Shown here piece after piece: positions 10,689 to 20,132 of a stretch of DNA of 64,000 nt (its first letter is position 1; every line of letters begins with the position of its first letter). The stretch covers positions 1-64,000 of the forward strand of contig CAVWNV010000011.1 in assembly GCA_963756515.1 (NCBI GenBank), given 5' to 3'. This DNA comes from Bog-756 sp963756515. GTDB lineage: Bacteria; Actinomycetota; Acidimicrobiia; Acidimicrobiales; RAAP-2. A program made the position numbers and the translations under genes. The notes under the pieces were generated by a model, which did no database searches, had not been told where the DNA came from, and saw only the letters and a list, made by a program, of their open reading frames with translations.

Positions 10689-11375
10689 TCAGGACGAGGA
10701 GGAGCTGGCGGCTGCGCCGGGGGCCGAGCCGCTGGTGCCACCGCTGGGCGGTCCGCCCGTGCCGCCCCCGGGCGGTCCGCCCTTGCCACCGTTGGGCGGC
10801 ATGCCCTTGCCGCCGGACGAACCGGGCGGCCCGCCCTTGCCACCGTTGGGCGGCGTGCCGATGGCCACGCGCGTGGCCGTGATGACGCCCGAGGAGTTCG
10901 TCCCGAAGACGGCCACGTGCTCACCGACCTTCACGTCGGCGAAGGTGGCGGAGGTCACGCCGGTGTCCATGTAGGTGGTGGTGGTGCCGACGTCGACGGT
11001 CTCGGTGGTGCCCGACTTGGTGGTCAGCGTGAACGTGTCGGTACCCACCGAGGCCACCGTGCCCGACGCCGTCGGGGGCGAGCCCCCTCCGGGCGGGCGG
11101 CTCCCGGGAGCGGACGACGATCCGGTCGAGCCCGGGGTGGAGGGGGTGTTCGATGAGGTGGTGGCGCCGGCCACGGCCCAGCCCCCGAGAGCCAGGCCCA
11201 GGGCGATGGCGGCGGCGCTGGTCACCCGGACACCCCGGCGGCGTTTCCGGCTGACGGCCGGGTAGGGGTCCGGAACGGAGCCCGCGGTCAGCGTGCGGGC
11301 AACGGCAATCACCTCTGCGTCCGTCATCGGCACTGCCTTCGGATCTGGATCGGGGACTGCGTCTGCATCGGTCAT
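10689..11375 (-). CDS. membrane-anchored DUF5666-like protein with Gly/Pro-rich tail
   Basis: About 228 residues. A short cytosolic N-terminus with a TDAEVIAVARTL helix is followed by a single hydrophobic helix (TSAAAIALGLALGGWAVAG), a Ser/Pro/Gly linker, a small beta domain (TASGTVASVGTDTFTLTTKS, then TYMDTGVTSATFADVKVGEH) that looks like DUF5666, and a tail of PPNGGKGGPPG-type repeats ending in a Ser run. The beta domain is probably OB-like and exported. The ATG at 11375 has a good AAAGGAG site six bases upstream. The function is unknown. Confidence 0.65.
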   Translation of the reverse strand: MTDADAVPDPDPKAVPMTDAEVIAVARTLTAGSVPDPYPAVSRKRRRGVRVTSAAAIALGLALGGWAVAGATTSSNTPSTPGSTGSSSAPGSRPPGGGSPPTASGTVASVGTDTFTLTTKSGTTETVDVGTTTTYMDTGVTSATFADVKVGEHVAVFGTNSSGVITATRVAIGTPPNGGKGGPPGSSGGKGMPPNGGKGGPPGGGTGGPPSGGTSGSAPGAAASSSSS

Positions 11376-11567
11376 GGCCAACTCCTTTGCCGTGGTCTGC
11401 TGTCGACGGTCAGCTTGCGGCGCAGGACTGGGCGCCCCCTGGGGGTCGGGGCAGCCGCAGCTGGGAATTACCCGACGATCAGATGACAGAACGGGCCAGG
11501 GCCCGGGCCGGTCGGGTGTTCTCCCAGGACACCCTCGTCGACACCCCACCGTCGACGCGGTCCCGGC

Positions 11568-12152
11568 TCAGCGGTCGACGGCCCCGATCATCGTGCGGAC
11601 GTCCGACCAGCCGAAGCCCACGGTCTCCCCCACCACCGACCTCGAGCCCGGGTCGACCAGGACGAAGAACGGATAGGCCGATACGCGGTAGTCGGCCCAG
11701 GCCGCGTCGCTCATCACCACCGGTACCCGGGTGACCCCGGCTGCGGCCCGGGCCACGGCAGCCGACTCGACCGAGCCCGGCCCCTTGGTCACCACCACCG
11801 CGCTCACGGTGTCCGGCAGCTCCGACTCCGACTCCGCTGCGTCGCCCAGCCCCCGCCAGAACTGCTCGCACCCGTCGCACCGGACGTGGAGGAAGCACAG
11901 CAGGACAGGCCGGTCGAGATCCCGGAGGAGCACCTCGACGCCATCACCGGCCGGGCTCACCCCGACGAGATCGGTGGCCGGCCGTCGCTCCGACGACGCC
12001 AGGGGTCTGGAGGGTATGGGACGGAGGCCGGCCACGAAGCTCGGGTCGTCCATCGGAGTGGTGGCGCCGGAGGCCGCCGCCGCAGTGGAGACGTCGCCGG
12101 CCGGCCGGGTGGACCGGGCCGACCGAGATGGGCTAGCCCGCCTCCGGAACAT
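11568..12152 (-). CDS. thioredoxin-fold protein with CxxC
   Basis: Up to 194 residues. The core is an AhpC/TSA-like thioredoxin fold: RDLDRPVLLCFLHVRCDGCEQF carries CDGC as the probable redox pair (quoted as VRCDGCEQFW), followed by a cis-Pro-like TRVPVVMSD and the C-terminal YPFFVLVDPGSRSVVGETVG. It may reduce or oxidise thiols, but it lacks the classic WCGPC. The ATG at 12152 overlaps the end of the upstream zinc-ribbon gene by 20 bases; an ATG at 12053, giving about 161 residues and removing a low-complexity N-terminus, is also plausible. It is cotranscribed with the zinc-ribbon gene. Confidence 0.6.
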   Translation of the reverse strand: MFRRRASPSRSARSTRPAGDVSTAAAASGATTPMDDPSFVAGLRPIPSRPLASSERRPATDLVGVSPAGDGVEVLLRDLDRPVLLCFLHVRCDGCEQFWRGLGDAAESESELPDTVSAVVVTKGPGSVESAAVARAAAGVTRVPVVMSDAAWADYRVSAYPFFVLVDPGSRSVVGETVGFGWSDVRTMIGAVDR

Positions 12153-12417
12153 CGTCCTCGATGACCTCGATGGACTTGCCGTTCCCGCACCACCGGCACG
12201 TCACGTCCTCGACCGTCTCCGCCAGCACCTCGACGTCCTCCACCGAGAGGTCGCCGCCCACGGAGTAGTGGTGGAAGGCCCGGGTGCGCCGGTCGGTGAT
12301 GACGTCGAACCGGGTCAGGTTCCCGCACGCCCCGCAGCGGTAGCGGGTGGCCTTCGGGGAGGTCGAGGAGGAGGCTGCGTCGGCCTGGGAGGGGGCTGGC
12401 GGCGAGTCGGTGTTCAC
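12133..12417 (-). CDS. small zinc-ribbon protein
   Basis: 94 residues with two Cys pairs, YRCGACGNLTRFDV and VTCRWCGNGKSIEV, separated by about 45 residues, which make a four-Cys zinc ribbon. The N-terminus is a Ser/Pro/Ala linker. Proteins of this plan occur widely in actinobacteria without a known role. The start is a GTG at 12417 with TACCGT (12425-12430) upstream, so it is likely leaderless. The last 20 bases overlap the thioredoxin-fold gene. Confidence 0.6.
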   Translation of the reverse strand: MNTDSPPAPSQADAASSSTSPKATRYRCGACGNLTRFDVITDRRTRAFHHYSVGGDLSVEDVEVLAETVEDVTCRWCGNGKSIEVIEDDVPEAG

Positions 12418-12616
12418 CCTACCTACGGTAGTCGCCGCGGGTCGACAGCTCCGAACCCGGCCGCGCTCACCCGGTCAGCGTGCCGGGAAGCCGACGGAAG
12501 GGACAGGCCGCGCTTCCCGCCCTGGACGGCCACGTTGCGCCGGTTCGCCGGGACCGGGTGTCGGTGTCATCACCGCCACGGAGCCACGACCCTGCGAGCC
12601 GGCGGCCGGACCACCG

Positions 12617-13399
12617 TCAGGCCAGCCGGTGGAGGATGTCCTCGGCCTGGGTCCGGTAGCTGCCCCCGAAGAGGGCGGTGTGGACCAGCAGGGGGACGAG
12701 GCGGAACAGCTCGACCCGGTCGGGCCAGTCCGGCTCGAGCGGATGGACCTCGAGGTAGGCCCGCAGGACCCGCTCGGGTACCGCCCCGAACAGTCCCAGC
12801 ATGGCCAGGTCCTCCTCGGGGTGGCCGCCGTGGGCCGACGGGTCGATGAGCCAGGGCCGGCCGTCGACCCCCCACAGCACGTTCCCCCACCAGAGGTCAC
12901 CGTGGACCAGGGACGGTCCGCCCGGCGGGAGCAGCCGCTCCAATCGGCCGGCCACCGGCTCCACGGCGCGCTCGAGGCCGGACCGCTCCCCCAACCCGGT
13001 GAGGCGGGCCCGGTAGAACGAGACAGCGTCGGGTCGTACCGCCGGGCTGACCGGACAGGCCCCGATCCACGACGAGCCGCCGCCCCACTCGGGCCAGGGC
13101 GCCCGGTGGAGCCGGGCCAGCCCGCGTCCGAGCGCCTCCTCGTGGCCGGCCGTACGGGGACCCTGTTCGACCCAGCCGGTGACCAGCAGATCCGGCTCGG
13201 CCAGCACCACCTCGGGCACGGGCGGGCCGTCGACCACCCCGGCCAGGGCCCGCAGTCCCCCGGCCTCGTCGGCAACGCCGGCACCCACCTTCACCACCAG
13301 GGCACGACCATCCACGGCCACCTGCCACAGCGACCCGCCCAGGGACCGCGACCGGTCGATGGTCCCGAGCGCGGCGGCGACACGTTCCGTCCAGGTCAC
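12617..13399 (-). CDS. fructosamine kinase family protein
   Basis: 260 residues of the fructosamine/ketosamine-3-kinase family, a branch of the aminoglycoside-phosphotransferase kinase fold. Lys in ALVVKVGAG binds ATP, the catalytic loop is SLVHGDLWWGNVLW, and the metal-binding Asp follows in WLIDPSAHGGHPEEDLAM. The family phosphorylates glycated amines so that they break down, a protein-deglycation repair step. The length is slightly below the usual 285. The start is the GTG at 13399. It stands alone on the minus strand, 199 bases upstream of the zinc-ribbon gene. Confidence 0.85.
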   Translation of the reverse strand: MTWTERVAAALGTIDRSRSLGGSLWQVAVDGRALVVKVGAGVADEAGGLRALAGVVDGPPVPEVVLAEPDLLVTGWVEQGPRTAGHEEALGRGLARLHRAPWPEWGGGSSWIGACPVSPAVRPDAVSFYRARLTGLGERSGLERAVEPVAGRLERLLPPGGPSLVHGDLWWGNVLWGVDGRPWLIDPSAHGGHPEEDLAMLGLFGAVPERVLRAYLEVHPLEPDWPDRVELFRLVPLLVHTALFGGSYRTQAEDILHRLA

Positions 13400-13590
13400 G
13401 GGCGACGGGACGAGCGGTCGGTCATGGGATCAGTATCCCGGATGCTCGACGTGGTGGTAGCACGATCCGCGATCGGGAGGCTGACCACCTTGGCCGGGGC
13501 CCGCTCCCGGGCCACAATGCCCTGACGGATCGGAGCGAAGTGCATGGCGGAGGGTGAGGTCGGTGCCGTGAGCCGAGAGGGGGTTGCCGC

Positions 13591-16181
13591 GTGGCACTGA
13601 CGGGCCAGGGGCTACGGGTGGCCGCGTACCGGCAACGGGCCACGTTCGGCCGACGGTGGACGGGATACCTCTCGCTGATCCTGTTGGTCGGCCTGGTGGG
13701 GGGCCTGGCCCTCGGTTCGGTGGCGGCCGCCCGTCGCACCCAGTCATCGTTCGCCACCTATCTGGCCAGCACGAACCCGTCCAACCTGACCATCACGGTC
13801 TTCGGCGGCGCCAGCAGCGGAGGTGGCTCGGCACCGACCTACTCGGACTCGGCCGTGGAGGCCATAGCCCACCTCCCCGGCGTCAGGCACGTCGAAGCGG
13901 CCGTTCCCATCGCGGCGGCACCGCTGGGAGCGAACGGCGCACCCGAACTCGGAAGCATCGACGACATCCAACCGGTGGCCAGCGTCGACGGCCTCTTCTT
14001 CGACCAGGACCGGCTGGCCGTGGTGGCCGGGCACCGGTCCGATCCCCGGCGGGCGGACCAGGTGGTGATGACGGCGTCGGCCGCCGATCTGATGGGGGTC
14101 CACGTCGGCGAGGTCATCCACTACGGCATCTACGACGCGCAACAGCAGAGCGAACCCGGCTTCGGCACGGCCGAAGTCCCCCCGTCCGCCGGGTCACAGC
14201 CACGCTGGTCGGTCTGGTGCAGCTGAACAACAGTGTGGTCGAGGACGACATCGACCGGTACCCGACCTTTGTGATCTTCACGCCGGCGCTGGGCCGGGAG
14301 ATCGTGGACGACTCGGGCCAGGGGACGGTGGGCGCCGTCACCTACGGCCTACAGCTGGACCGGGGTGACGAGGGTGTCCCCCAAGTGGAGCGGGAGTTCA
14401 GCTCGGTCTCGCCCCCGGACAACACCTTCGGCTTCCACGCCACGGAGAACGTGGCCGTCAAGGTCGACCGCACGCTCAAGCCCCTGGTCATCGCCCTCGG
14501 TGTGTTCGGCGGTGTGGCCCTCCTGGCCGCCCTGCTCATCGCCGTCCAGCTCATCTCCCGCCAGCTGGGTGACACCGCCGGAGACCTCGAGGTGCTGCAG
14601 GCCTTCGGGGCCGACCGGACGGCCATGATGGGTGACAGCCTGATCGGAGTGGCGGCGTCGATCGTGGTCGGGTCGCTTTTGGCCTCGGCGGTGGCGGTGG
14701 CGCTCTCGCCGCTGGCTCCGCTCGGGCCCGTCCGGCCGTTCTATCCGGACCGGGGAGTAGCCTTCGACTGGACCGTCCTCGCCATCGGGGTGGCGGTGCT
14801 GGTGGCCGTGCTCGGTGCCGCCGCCGTGGTCCTGGCCTATCGGGGCACGCCCGCCCGGGCGGCGCGGCGGGCACGGGGGGCATCGCCGGTCGCCTCGAAA
14901 ACGGTGCAGGCGGTGGCCTCGACCGGGCTTCCCGTACCCACCCTGGTCGGGGTGCGCTTCGCTCTCGAGCGGGGTCGGGGCCGGACAGCGGTGCCGGTCC
15001 GTTCGACCCTGCTGGGGGCGGCGTTGGCCGTGGCACTGGTGGTGGCCACGCTCACCTTCGGGAGCGGGCTGCAGTCGCTGGTCTCCCGGCCGGCGCTGTA
15101 CGGATGGAACTTCACCTACCTGCTCAATGCCAGCAACACCACACCCCCACGGGCCCTCCATCTCCTGGACCGGGACCCCGATGTGACCGCCTGGGACGGG
15201 TACGACTACAACGTGGCCGACATCGACGGCCTGGGTGTCCCATTCCTGTTCGAGTACGGCCACTCCACCACGAAGGCGCCCCTCAGCCCACCCGTCCTGA
15301 CCGGCCATGCCGTCGACGGTTCCCATCAGATCGTCCTCGGCGCGGCCACGCTGGCCCAGCTGCACAAGCACCTCGGTGACACCGTGGCCGTCTCGTACGG
15401 GACACCCCAGGACGGCGACACCTACGTTCGGCCTACCCCCTACGTGGTGGTGGGTACGGCGACCCTGCCCGCCGTCGGGTACTCGAGCATCATCGACGAC
15501 CACACCTCGATGGGGACGGGCGCGGTCATCGCCGTTTCCGGGCTGCCCAAGGCGTTCCAGGAGGCCACGCAGAGCTCGAACCCGGCACTCGACGGACCCA
15601 ACATGGTCTTCGTGCAACTGCGCCCGGGGGCGTCGGCGGCGGCGGGACGGGCCGGACTGCAGCGGGTGGCCGACGCCGCCGACCGCGAGCTGGCGGCGGC
15701 GCCCGACGGAGCCGGGAGCGGGGACTACGTCACCGTCCTCGGGGTGCAGCGACCGGCCGAGATCGTCAACTACGGGACCATCGGGGTCACCCCGGCCCTG
15801 ATGGCCGCGGCCCTGGCCGCCGCGGCCATCGTCGCCCTCGGCCTCACCCTGACCGCCTCGGTCCGGCGCCGGCGGCGCGAACTGGCCCTGCTCAAGTCGC
15901 TCGGCTTCACGCACGGGCAACTGGCGGCCGCCGTCGCCTGGCAGGCGTCGGTCTCCTCGGCCATCGGAATCGTCATCGGGGTCCCGGTCGGCATCGCCGC
16001 CGGTCGCACCCTGTGGACCCTGTTCGCCCACGAGATCTACGCGGTAGCCCAACCCACCGTCCCGGTCCTGTGGGTGGTGCTGGTGGCCCTGGGCACGCTG
16101 GCCCTGGCCAACGTGGTGGCGGCCGTGCCGGGACGCATGGCGGCCCGGACGCCGACCGCACTGCTGCTGCGGGCGGAGTGA
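13591..16181 (+). pseudogene. FtsX-type ABC permease, single-base frameshift
   Basis: An ABC-transporter permease of the FtsX/MacB type, about 860 residues if repaired. It starts at the GTG 13591 (AGAGGGGG upstream) with a membrane segment (LSLILLVGLVGGLALGSVAA) and an extracytoplasmic MacB-like domain. This frame ends at 14226. The continuation, from TLVGLVQLNNSVVEDDIDRY on, is in the -1 frame and runs to 16181 with two FtsX domains (IALGVFGGVALLAALLIAV and PALMAAALAAAAIVALGL) and the final RTPTALLLRAE. The shift lies in or near a run of six C at 14178-14183; one added base restores the frame. No ATPase partner lies next to it. It could be a sequencing error, a true pseudogene, or a phase-variable gene. 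Confidence 0.75.
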
Positions 16182-16211
16182 CGGGAGCGGCCGGAGCCAG
16201 AAGCTCCCGAA

Positions 16212-16239
16212 TCGAACACCTGTTCGCTACAGTGTCCCC
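16212..16239 (+). promoter_or_regulatory. LexA (SOS) box with overlapping -10
   Basis: TCGAACACCTGTTCGC at 16212-16227 matches the actinobacterial LexA operator TCGAAC(N4)GTTCGA at all but the last base. It is followed at once by TACAGT (16228-16233), a -10 hexamer whose expected start site is at or next to the GTG at 16240. LexA bound here would block the promoter, and the mRNA would be leaderless. Confidence 0.85.
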
Positions 16240-17685
16240 GTGGCCATCGCCGTGCAGGCATCGTTCGACGACCTCGGGACGCCTCTCAGCCAGGTGACCT
16301 TCGTGGTCGTCGACGTCGAGACCACCGGCGGCTCGCCGGCCACCGACTCGCTGACCGAGGTGGCCGCGGCCCGGTACCGGGGCGGCGAGCTGCTGGGCAC
16401 CTACCAGACCTTCGTCCGGCCCGACGAGCGCATCCCGTCGTTCATCACCGCACTGACCGGCATCAGCGACGCCATGGTGGCCGACGCCCCCCGGGTCGGC
16501 GAGATGCTCCCGTCCTTCCTCGAGTTCGTGGGCCGGTCGGTGCTGGTCGGTCACAACCTGCGCTTCGACCTCTCCTTCCTCGACCACGCCCTGGTCGCCA
16601 CTGGAAGGGATGGGCTGGCCAACCGGACCGTCGACACCCTGGCACTGGCCCGGCGCCTGGTCCGCGACGTGGTGCCGGACTGCAAGCTCGGGACCCTGGC
16701 CGCCACCCTCCGGCTCCCCCACCAACCGTCCCACCGGGCCCTCACCGACGTGCTGGCCACCGGGGACCTCCTCCACGCCATGCTGGAGCGGGCCGGATCG
16801 TTCGGCATCCTCGAGCTCGAGGAGCTGCTCGAGCTGCCCCGTCTGGTGGGCCATCCCCAGGCCGGCAAGTTGCGACTCACCGTCCGGCTCCCGCACCGGC
16901 CGGGTGTCTACTGGTTCACCGACGCCGCCGGTCACGTGCTCTACGTGGGGAAGGCCACCGACCTGCACACCCGGGTGCGGTCGTACTTCACCTCCGACCA
17001 ACGCCGGAAGGTGGGCCGGCTGCTCCGCCAGCTCCACGTCGTCCACCACCAGGTCTGCCCGGGGCCGTTGCGGGCCGCCGTGATGGAGGGCCGGCTCATC
17101 CGGGCCTGGTCGCCGCCGTTCAACCAACAGGGGAAGGTACGCCGACGGAACCCGGCCACGTCACCCGGCGCCGACCGGACCGATCCTCCCCGCCCCCGGC
17201 CGACGCGGCGAAGGGGCCGTCGGACGCGCTGGAGTGCTGAACAGCTGGCCGGTGATCCGGGGGCGCTGCTCGTCCCGATGGCCCGCAAGGTGGGCGAACT
17301 GTCCGCCCAGCAACGCTTCGAGGAGGCGGCGTCGGTGCGCGACGAGGCCGAGCGGCTCCGAAGCCTGCTGGTCCGGCACCGCAGCGTGGCGTCGCTGCGG
17401 GACGCCGGACGGCTGGTGCTCGCCGTCGACGGCGAGGGCGTCGTGGAGCTCGACGCCGGGCGGCTGGTGGACACGGAGGCGCTGCCCGGCACGGAACCGG
17501 GCCGGTCCGGAGAGGTCGACGACGACGCCGACCAGGAACGGGCCATCGTGGACCAGTGGCTGCGGGCCCACGCCGACCAGGTGCGCGTCCTGGAGGTCGG
17601 GGCACCGCAGGGCCTGGCCGTGCCGGCCCGGCGTATCCCGACCCTGGTGGAGCTGTGCGCCGGGCTCACCGGCCCACAGCCGTAG
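16240..17685 (+). CDS. DEDDh 3'-5' exonuclease fused to UvrC-like GIY-YIG nuclease
   Basis: 481 residues with three parts. Residues about 18-190 form a DnaQ/epsilon-type DEDDh exonuclease (VVVDVETTGGS; GHNLRFDLSFLDHAL; SHRALTDVLAT). Residues about 210-295 form a GIY-YIG domain (RPGVYWFTDAAGHVLYVGKA). After a basic Arg/Pro linker comes a UVR-like helix (LSAQQRFEEAASVRDEAERL) and an alpha/beta tail. The plan is that of mycobacterial Rv2191-like proteins and recalls Cho, the LexA-controlled UvrC homologue of E. coli. The likely role is DNA repair, nicking and trimming. The GTG at 16240 directly follows an SOS promoter. The gene is intact. Confidence 0.85.
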   Translation: MAIAVQASFDDLGTPLSQVTFVVVDVETTGGSPATDSLTEVAAARYRGGELLGTYQTFVRPDERIPSFITALTGISDAMVADAPRVGEMLPSFLEFVGRSVLVGHNLRFDLSFLDHALVATGRDGLANRTVDTLALARRLVRDVVPDCKLGTLAATLRLPHQPSHRALTDVLATGDLLHAMLERAGSFGILELEELLELPRLVGHPQAGKLRLTVRLPHRPGVYWFTDAAGHVLYVGKATDLHTRVRSYFTSDQRRKVGRLLRQLHVVHHQVCPGPLRAAVMEGRLIRAWSPPFNQQGKVRRRNPATSPGADRTDPPRPRPTRRRGRRTRWSAEQLAGDPGALLVPMARKVGELSAQQRFEEAASVRDEAERLRSLLVRHRSVASLRDAGRLVLAVDGEGVVELDAGRLVDTEALPGTEPGRSGEVDDDADQERAIVDQWLRAHADQVRVLEVGAPQGLAVPARRIPTLVELCAGLTGPQP

Positions 17686-17729
17686 CTGCCGCGGGGCCCA
17701 CCGGCCGGAAGTAGCGGCGGTGCCGGTGG

Positions 17730-18837
17730 CTAGCCGGGCACGGCCTCTTCCTCGGCTGCGGCCTGTTGGGACACCTGGATCAGGCGGTTGAGCACCTGGG
17801 AGGCCCGGCCGTCGTCGATGACCTGGCCGGCCAGGGCCACCGCGCCTGGCAGGTCGGGGGCCCGGCCCACCACCACCAGGGCGGCGGCCGCGTTGAGCAC
17901 GGCGATGTCCCGGTGGGGGGAGGCCTGACCGCCCACCACCCGGCGGATGGCCTCGGCGTTGTACGGACGCGTCCCCGCCCCGGAGATCGTCCAGGCTGAC
18001 CGGGGCGAAACCCAGGGTGGCGGGATCGACGCGGTAGGCCGAGGTCTCGTACTCCCCGCCGGCCCCCACGATGAGCTCGTGGACCGTTGACGGGCCGGTG
18101 GTGCTGAGCTCGTCCAGCCCGTCGTCCCCGTAGACCACGACGGCCCGGATGGCACCGTTGGCGGCCAGCACGCCGAGCATCTTGTCGGCCATGGCCGGGT
18201 TGGAGACCCCGATGACCTGGTAGCGGGCCCGTCCCGGGTTGGCCAACGGACCCAGGTAGTTGAAGACGGTGGGGATACCCAGCTCCTTGCGCACCGGTCC
18301 GGCGAATCGCATGGCCGGATGGAAGCGGGGGGCGAAGCAGAACCCCATCCCGACCTCGTCGATGCACCGGGCCACCCCGGCCGGCCCGAGGTCGGCGACC
18401 ACACCCAGCGCCTCCAGCACGTCGGCCGCGCCCACGGCCGAGGACGAGGCCCGCCCACCGTGCTTGCACACCTTGGTCCCGGTGGCTGCCACCACCAGGG
18501 CGGCGACGGTGGAGACATTGACACTGCGCAGGCGGTCGCCTCCGGTGCCACAGGTGTCGACGACCTCGAGCCCGGGCGGCAGGTCGAGGGGGAGGGCGTG
18601 GGTCAGCATGGCCCGAACGAAGCCGGTCAACTCCTCCACCGACTCGCCCTTGGCCCGGAGCGAGGTGACCAGGGCGGCGATCTGGGCCGGCGTGGCCTCA
18701 CCGTTCAAGACCTGGCCCATCACCGACTCGGCCCCGGGCGCGGTGAGCGACTCCCCGGCCAGCAGGGAGGTCAGCACTCCGGGCCAGGCGCCCAACGACT
18801 CGAAGGTGGGGACGGCGGGATCCGGGGCGGCCGCCAT
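17730..18837 (-). pseudogene. trpD: anthranilate phosphoribosyltransferase TrpD, frameshifted
   Basis: TrpD transfers phosphoribose from PRPP to anthranilate in tryptophan synthesis. The first part (from the ATG at 18837) has EVVDTCGTGGDRLRSVNVST, KVCKHGGRASSSAVGAADVL and GIPTVFNYLGPLANPGR, all hallmarks. After APVSLDDLRGGDA the frame is lost; the expected continuation YNAEAIRRVVGGQ to the stop at 17730 is in another frame. One surplus base lies within about 17962-17982 (minus-strand GGGGCGGGGACGCGTCCG). Repaired, the protein has a normal length of about 368. The ATG overlaps the stop of the acyl-CoA dehydrogenase gene (TGATG), so they are translationally coupled. A loss of TrpD would mean tryptophan auxotrophy unless this is a read error. 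Confidence 0.85.
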
Positions 18838-20015
18838 CAGTCCCACCACAGGTCGTGGCCGAGCACGCCCCGGGCGATGAGCCCGAGCTGCACCTGGGAG
18901 GTGCCCTCCACGATGGTCAGCTGCTTGGCGTCGCGGTACCAGAGCTCGGTGGGATGGTCCTCCATGTAGCCGGCCGCCCCCAGCAGCTGCACGGCCAGGC
19001 CCGAGGCCCGGACGGCCAGCTCGGTGGCGTGGTACTTGGCCATGGACAGGAACGGCACGTACTCCTTGCCGAACTTGCCCTGGTCGGCGAGCCAGGCGGC
19101 CCGGTAGGTCAGGAGGCGGGCGGCCTCGATGTCCACGGCCACCTTGGCGATCTCCCACTGGATGCCCTGGAAATCGGCGATGGTGTGGCCGAACGCCTCC
19201 CGCTCCTTCACGTACTCGGTGGCGTACATGAGGGCCCCCTCGGCCAGGCCGATGCCCCGGGCGGCCACGACGGGCCGCATGGCGTTGAGACCCAGCATGG
19301 CCAGGCGGAACCCACCGACCTCACCGATGACGTTGTCGGCGGGGACGCGGACGTGGTCGAGCACCAGCTCGCCGGTGTGGACGCCGCGGACACCCATCTT
19401 GGCGTCGGTGCGGCCCACCGAGACCCCGTCCCAGCCCCGCTCCACGATGAAGGCGGTGATGGAGTCGTGGGCGCGCGAGGACGGGTCACCGGTTTTGGCG
19501 AAGACGGTGTACCAGTCGGCCTCGACCACGCCGGACATCCAGCACTTCGTACCGGTGAGCACCCATCCGCCCGCACCGCCGTCCGGGTCGGGGACGGCCC
19601 GGGTGCGCATGCCGGCCACATCGGATCCGGCCATCGCCTCGGACAGCCCGAACCCGGCCCGGACCTCCCCCCGGGCGATGCCGGGCAGGTAGCGCTGCTT
19701 CTGGTCGTCGTTACCGGCGATGAGCACCGGGCCCACCGGCAGTCGGGTCAACAGGAGCATGAGGGCGGCGGCGTTGGAGTACTTGGCCACCTCCTCGATG
19801 GCGATGGTCAGCCCGAGGATGCCGGCCCCGGATCCACCCAACTCGGAGGGCAGGCACAGGCCCAACAGGTCGGCATCACGGAACGCCTCGAACAGGTCGG
19901 TCGGGTATTCGCCGGTGGCGTCGATCTGGCGGGCCCGGGGCTTGACCTTGTCGTGGGCCAGACGCCGCACGCTCTGTTGCAGGTCGGCGAGCTCGGGCGG
20001 GAGGTCGAAGTCCAC
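18837..20015 (-). CDS. acyl-CoA dehydrogenase
   Basis: About 392 residues of the FAD acyl-CoA dehydrogenase family, which introduces the trans-2 double bond in beta-oxidation or branched-chain acid breakdown. Visible are the N-terminal helices (VDFDLPPELADLQQSVRRLA), the FAD-binding GFGLSEAMAGSDVAGMRTR and WVLTGTKCWMSGV, and the C-terminal domain with AFGHTIADFQGIQWEIAKV and the end motif AKQLTIVEGTSQVQLGLIAR. The catalytic base is probably the Glu of that last motif. The GTG at 20015 gives the standard N-terminus; an ATG at 20051 would add 12 residues. Divergent from the SDR gene and coupled to trpD. Confidence 0.9.
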   Translation of the reverse strand: MDFDLPPELADLQQSVRRLAHDKVKPRARQIDATGEYPTDLFEAFRDADLLGLCLPSELGGSGAGILGLTIAIEEVAKYSNAAALMLLLTRLPVGPVLIAGNDDQKQRYLPGIARGEVRAGFGLSEAMAGSDVAGMRTRAVPDPDGGAGGWVLTGTKCWMSGVVEADWYTVFAKTGDPSSRAHDSITAFIVERGWDGVSVGRTDAKMGVRGVHTGELVLDHVRVPADNVIGEVGGFRLAMLGLNAMRPVVAARGIGLAEGALMYATEYVKEREAFGHTIADFQGIQWEIAKVAVDIEAARLLTYRAAWLADQGKFGKEYVPFLSMAKYHATELAVRASGLAVQLLGAAGYMEDHPTELWYRDAKQLTIVEGTSQVQLGLIARGVLGHDLWWD

Positions 20016-20120
20016 GGACGACGAGGCTACCCGAGCGGGCCCGGGGGCCATCGATGAGGACGGGCATCCGGCACTGGGGGTGGACTGCGCCGCGGGCCCA
20101 CCCGGATCACCCTCCGTCGG

Positions 20121-20126
20121 TAGGCT
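20121..20126 (+). promoter_or_regulatory. -10 hexamer TAGGCT, leaderless start
   Basis: TAGGCT ends six bases before the GTG at 20133, the distance expected if transcription starts on the start codon. There is no Shine-Dalgarno sequence in between. Confidence 0.5.
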
Positions 20127-20132
20127 GCCCGA

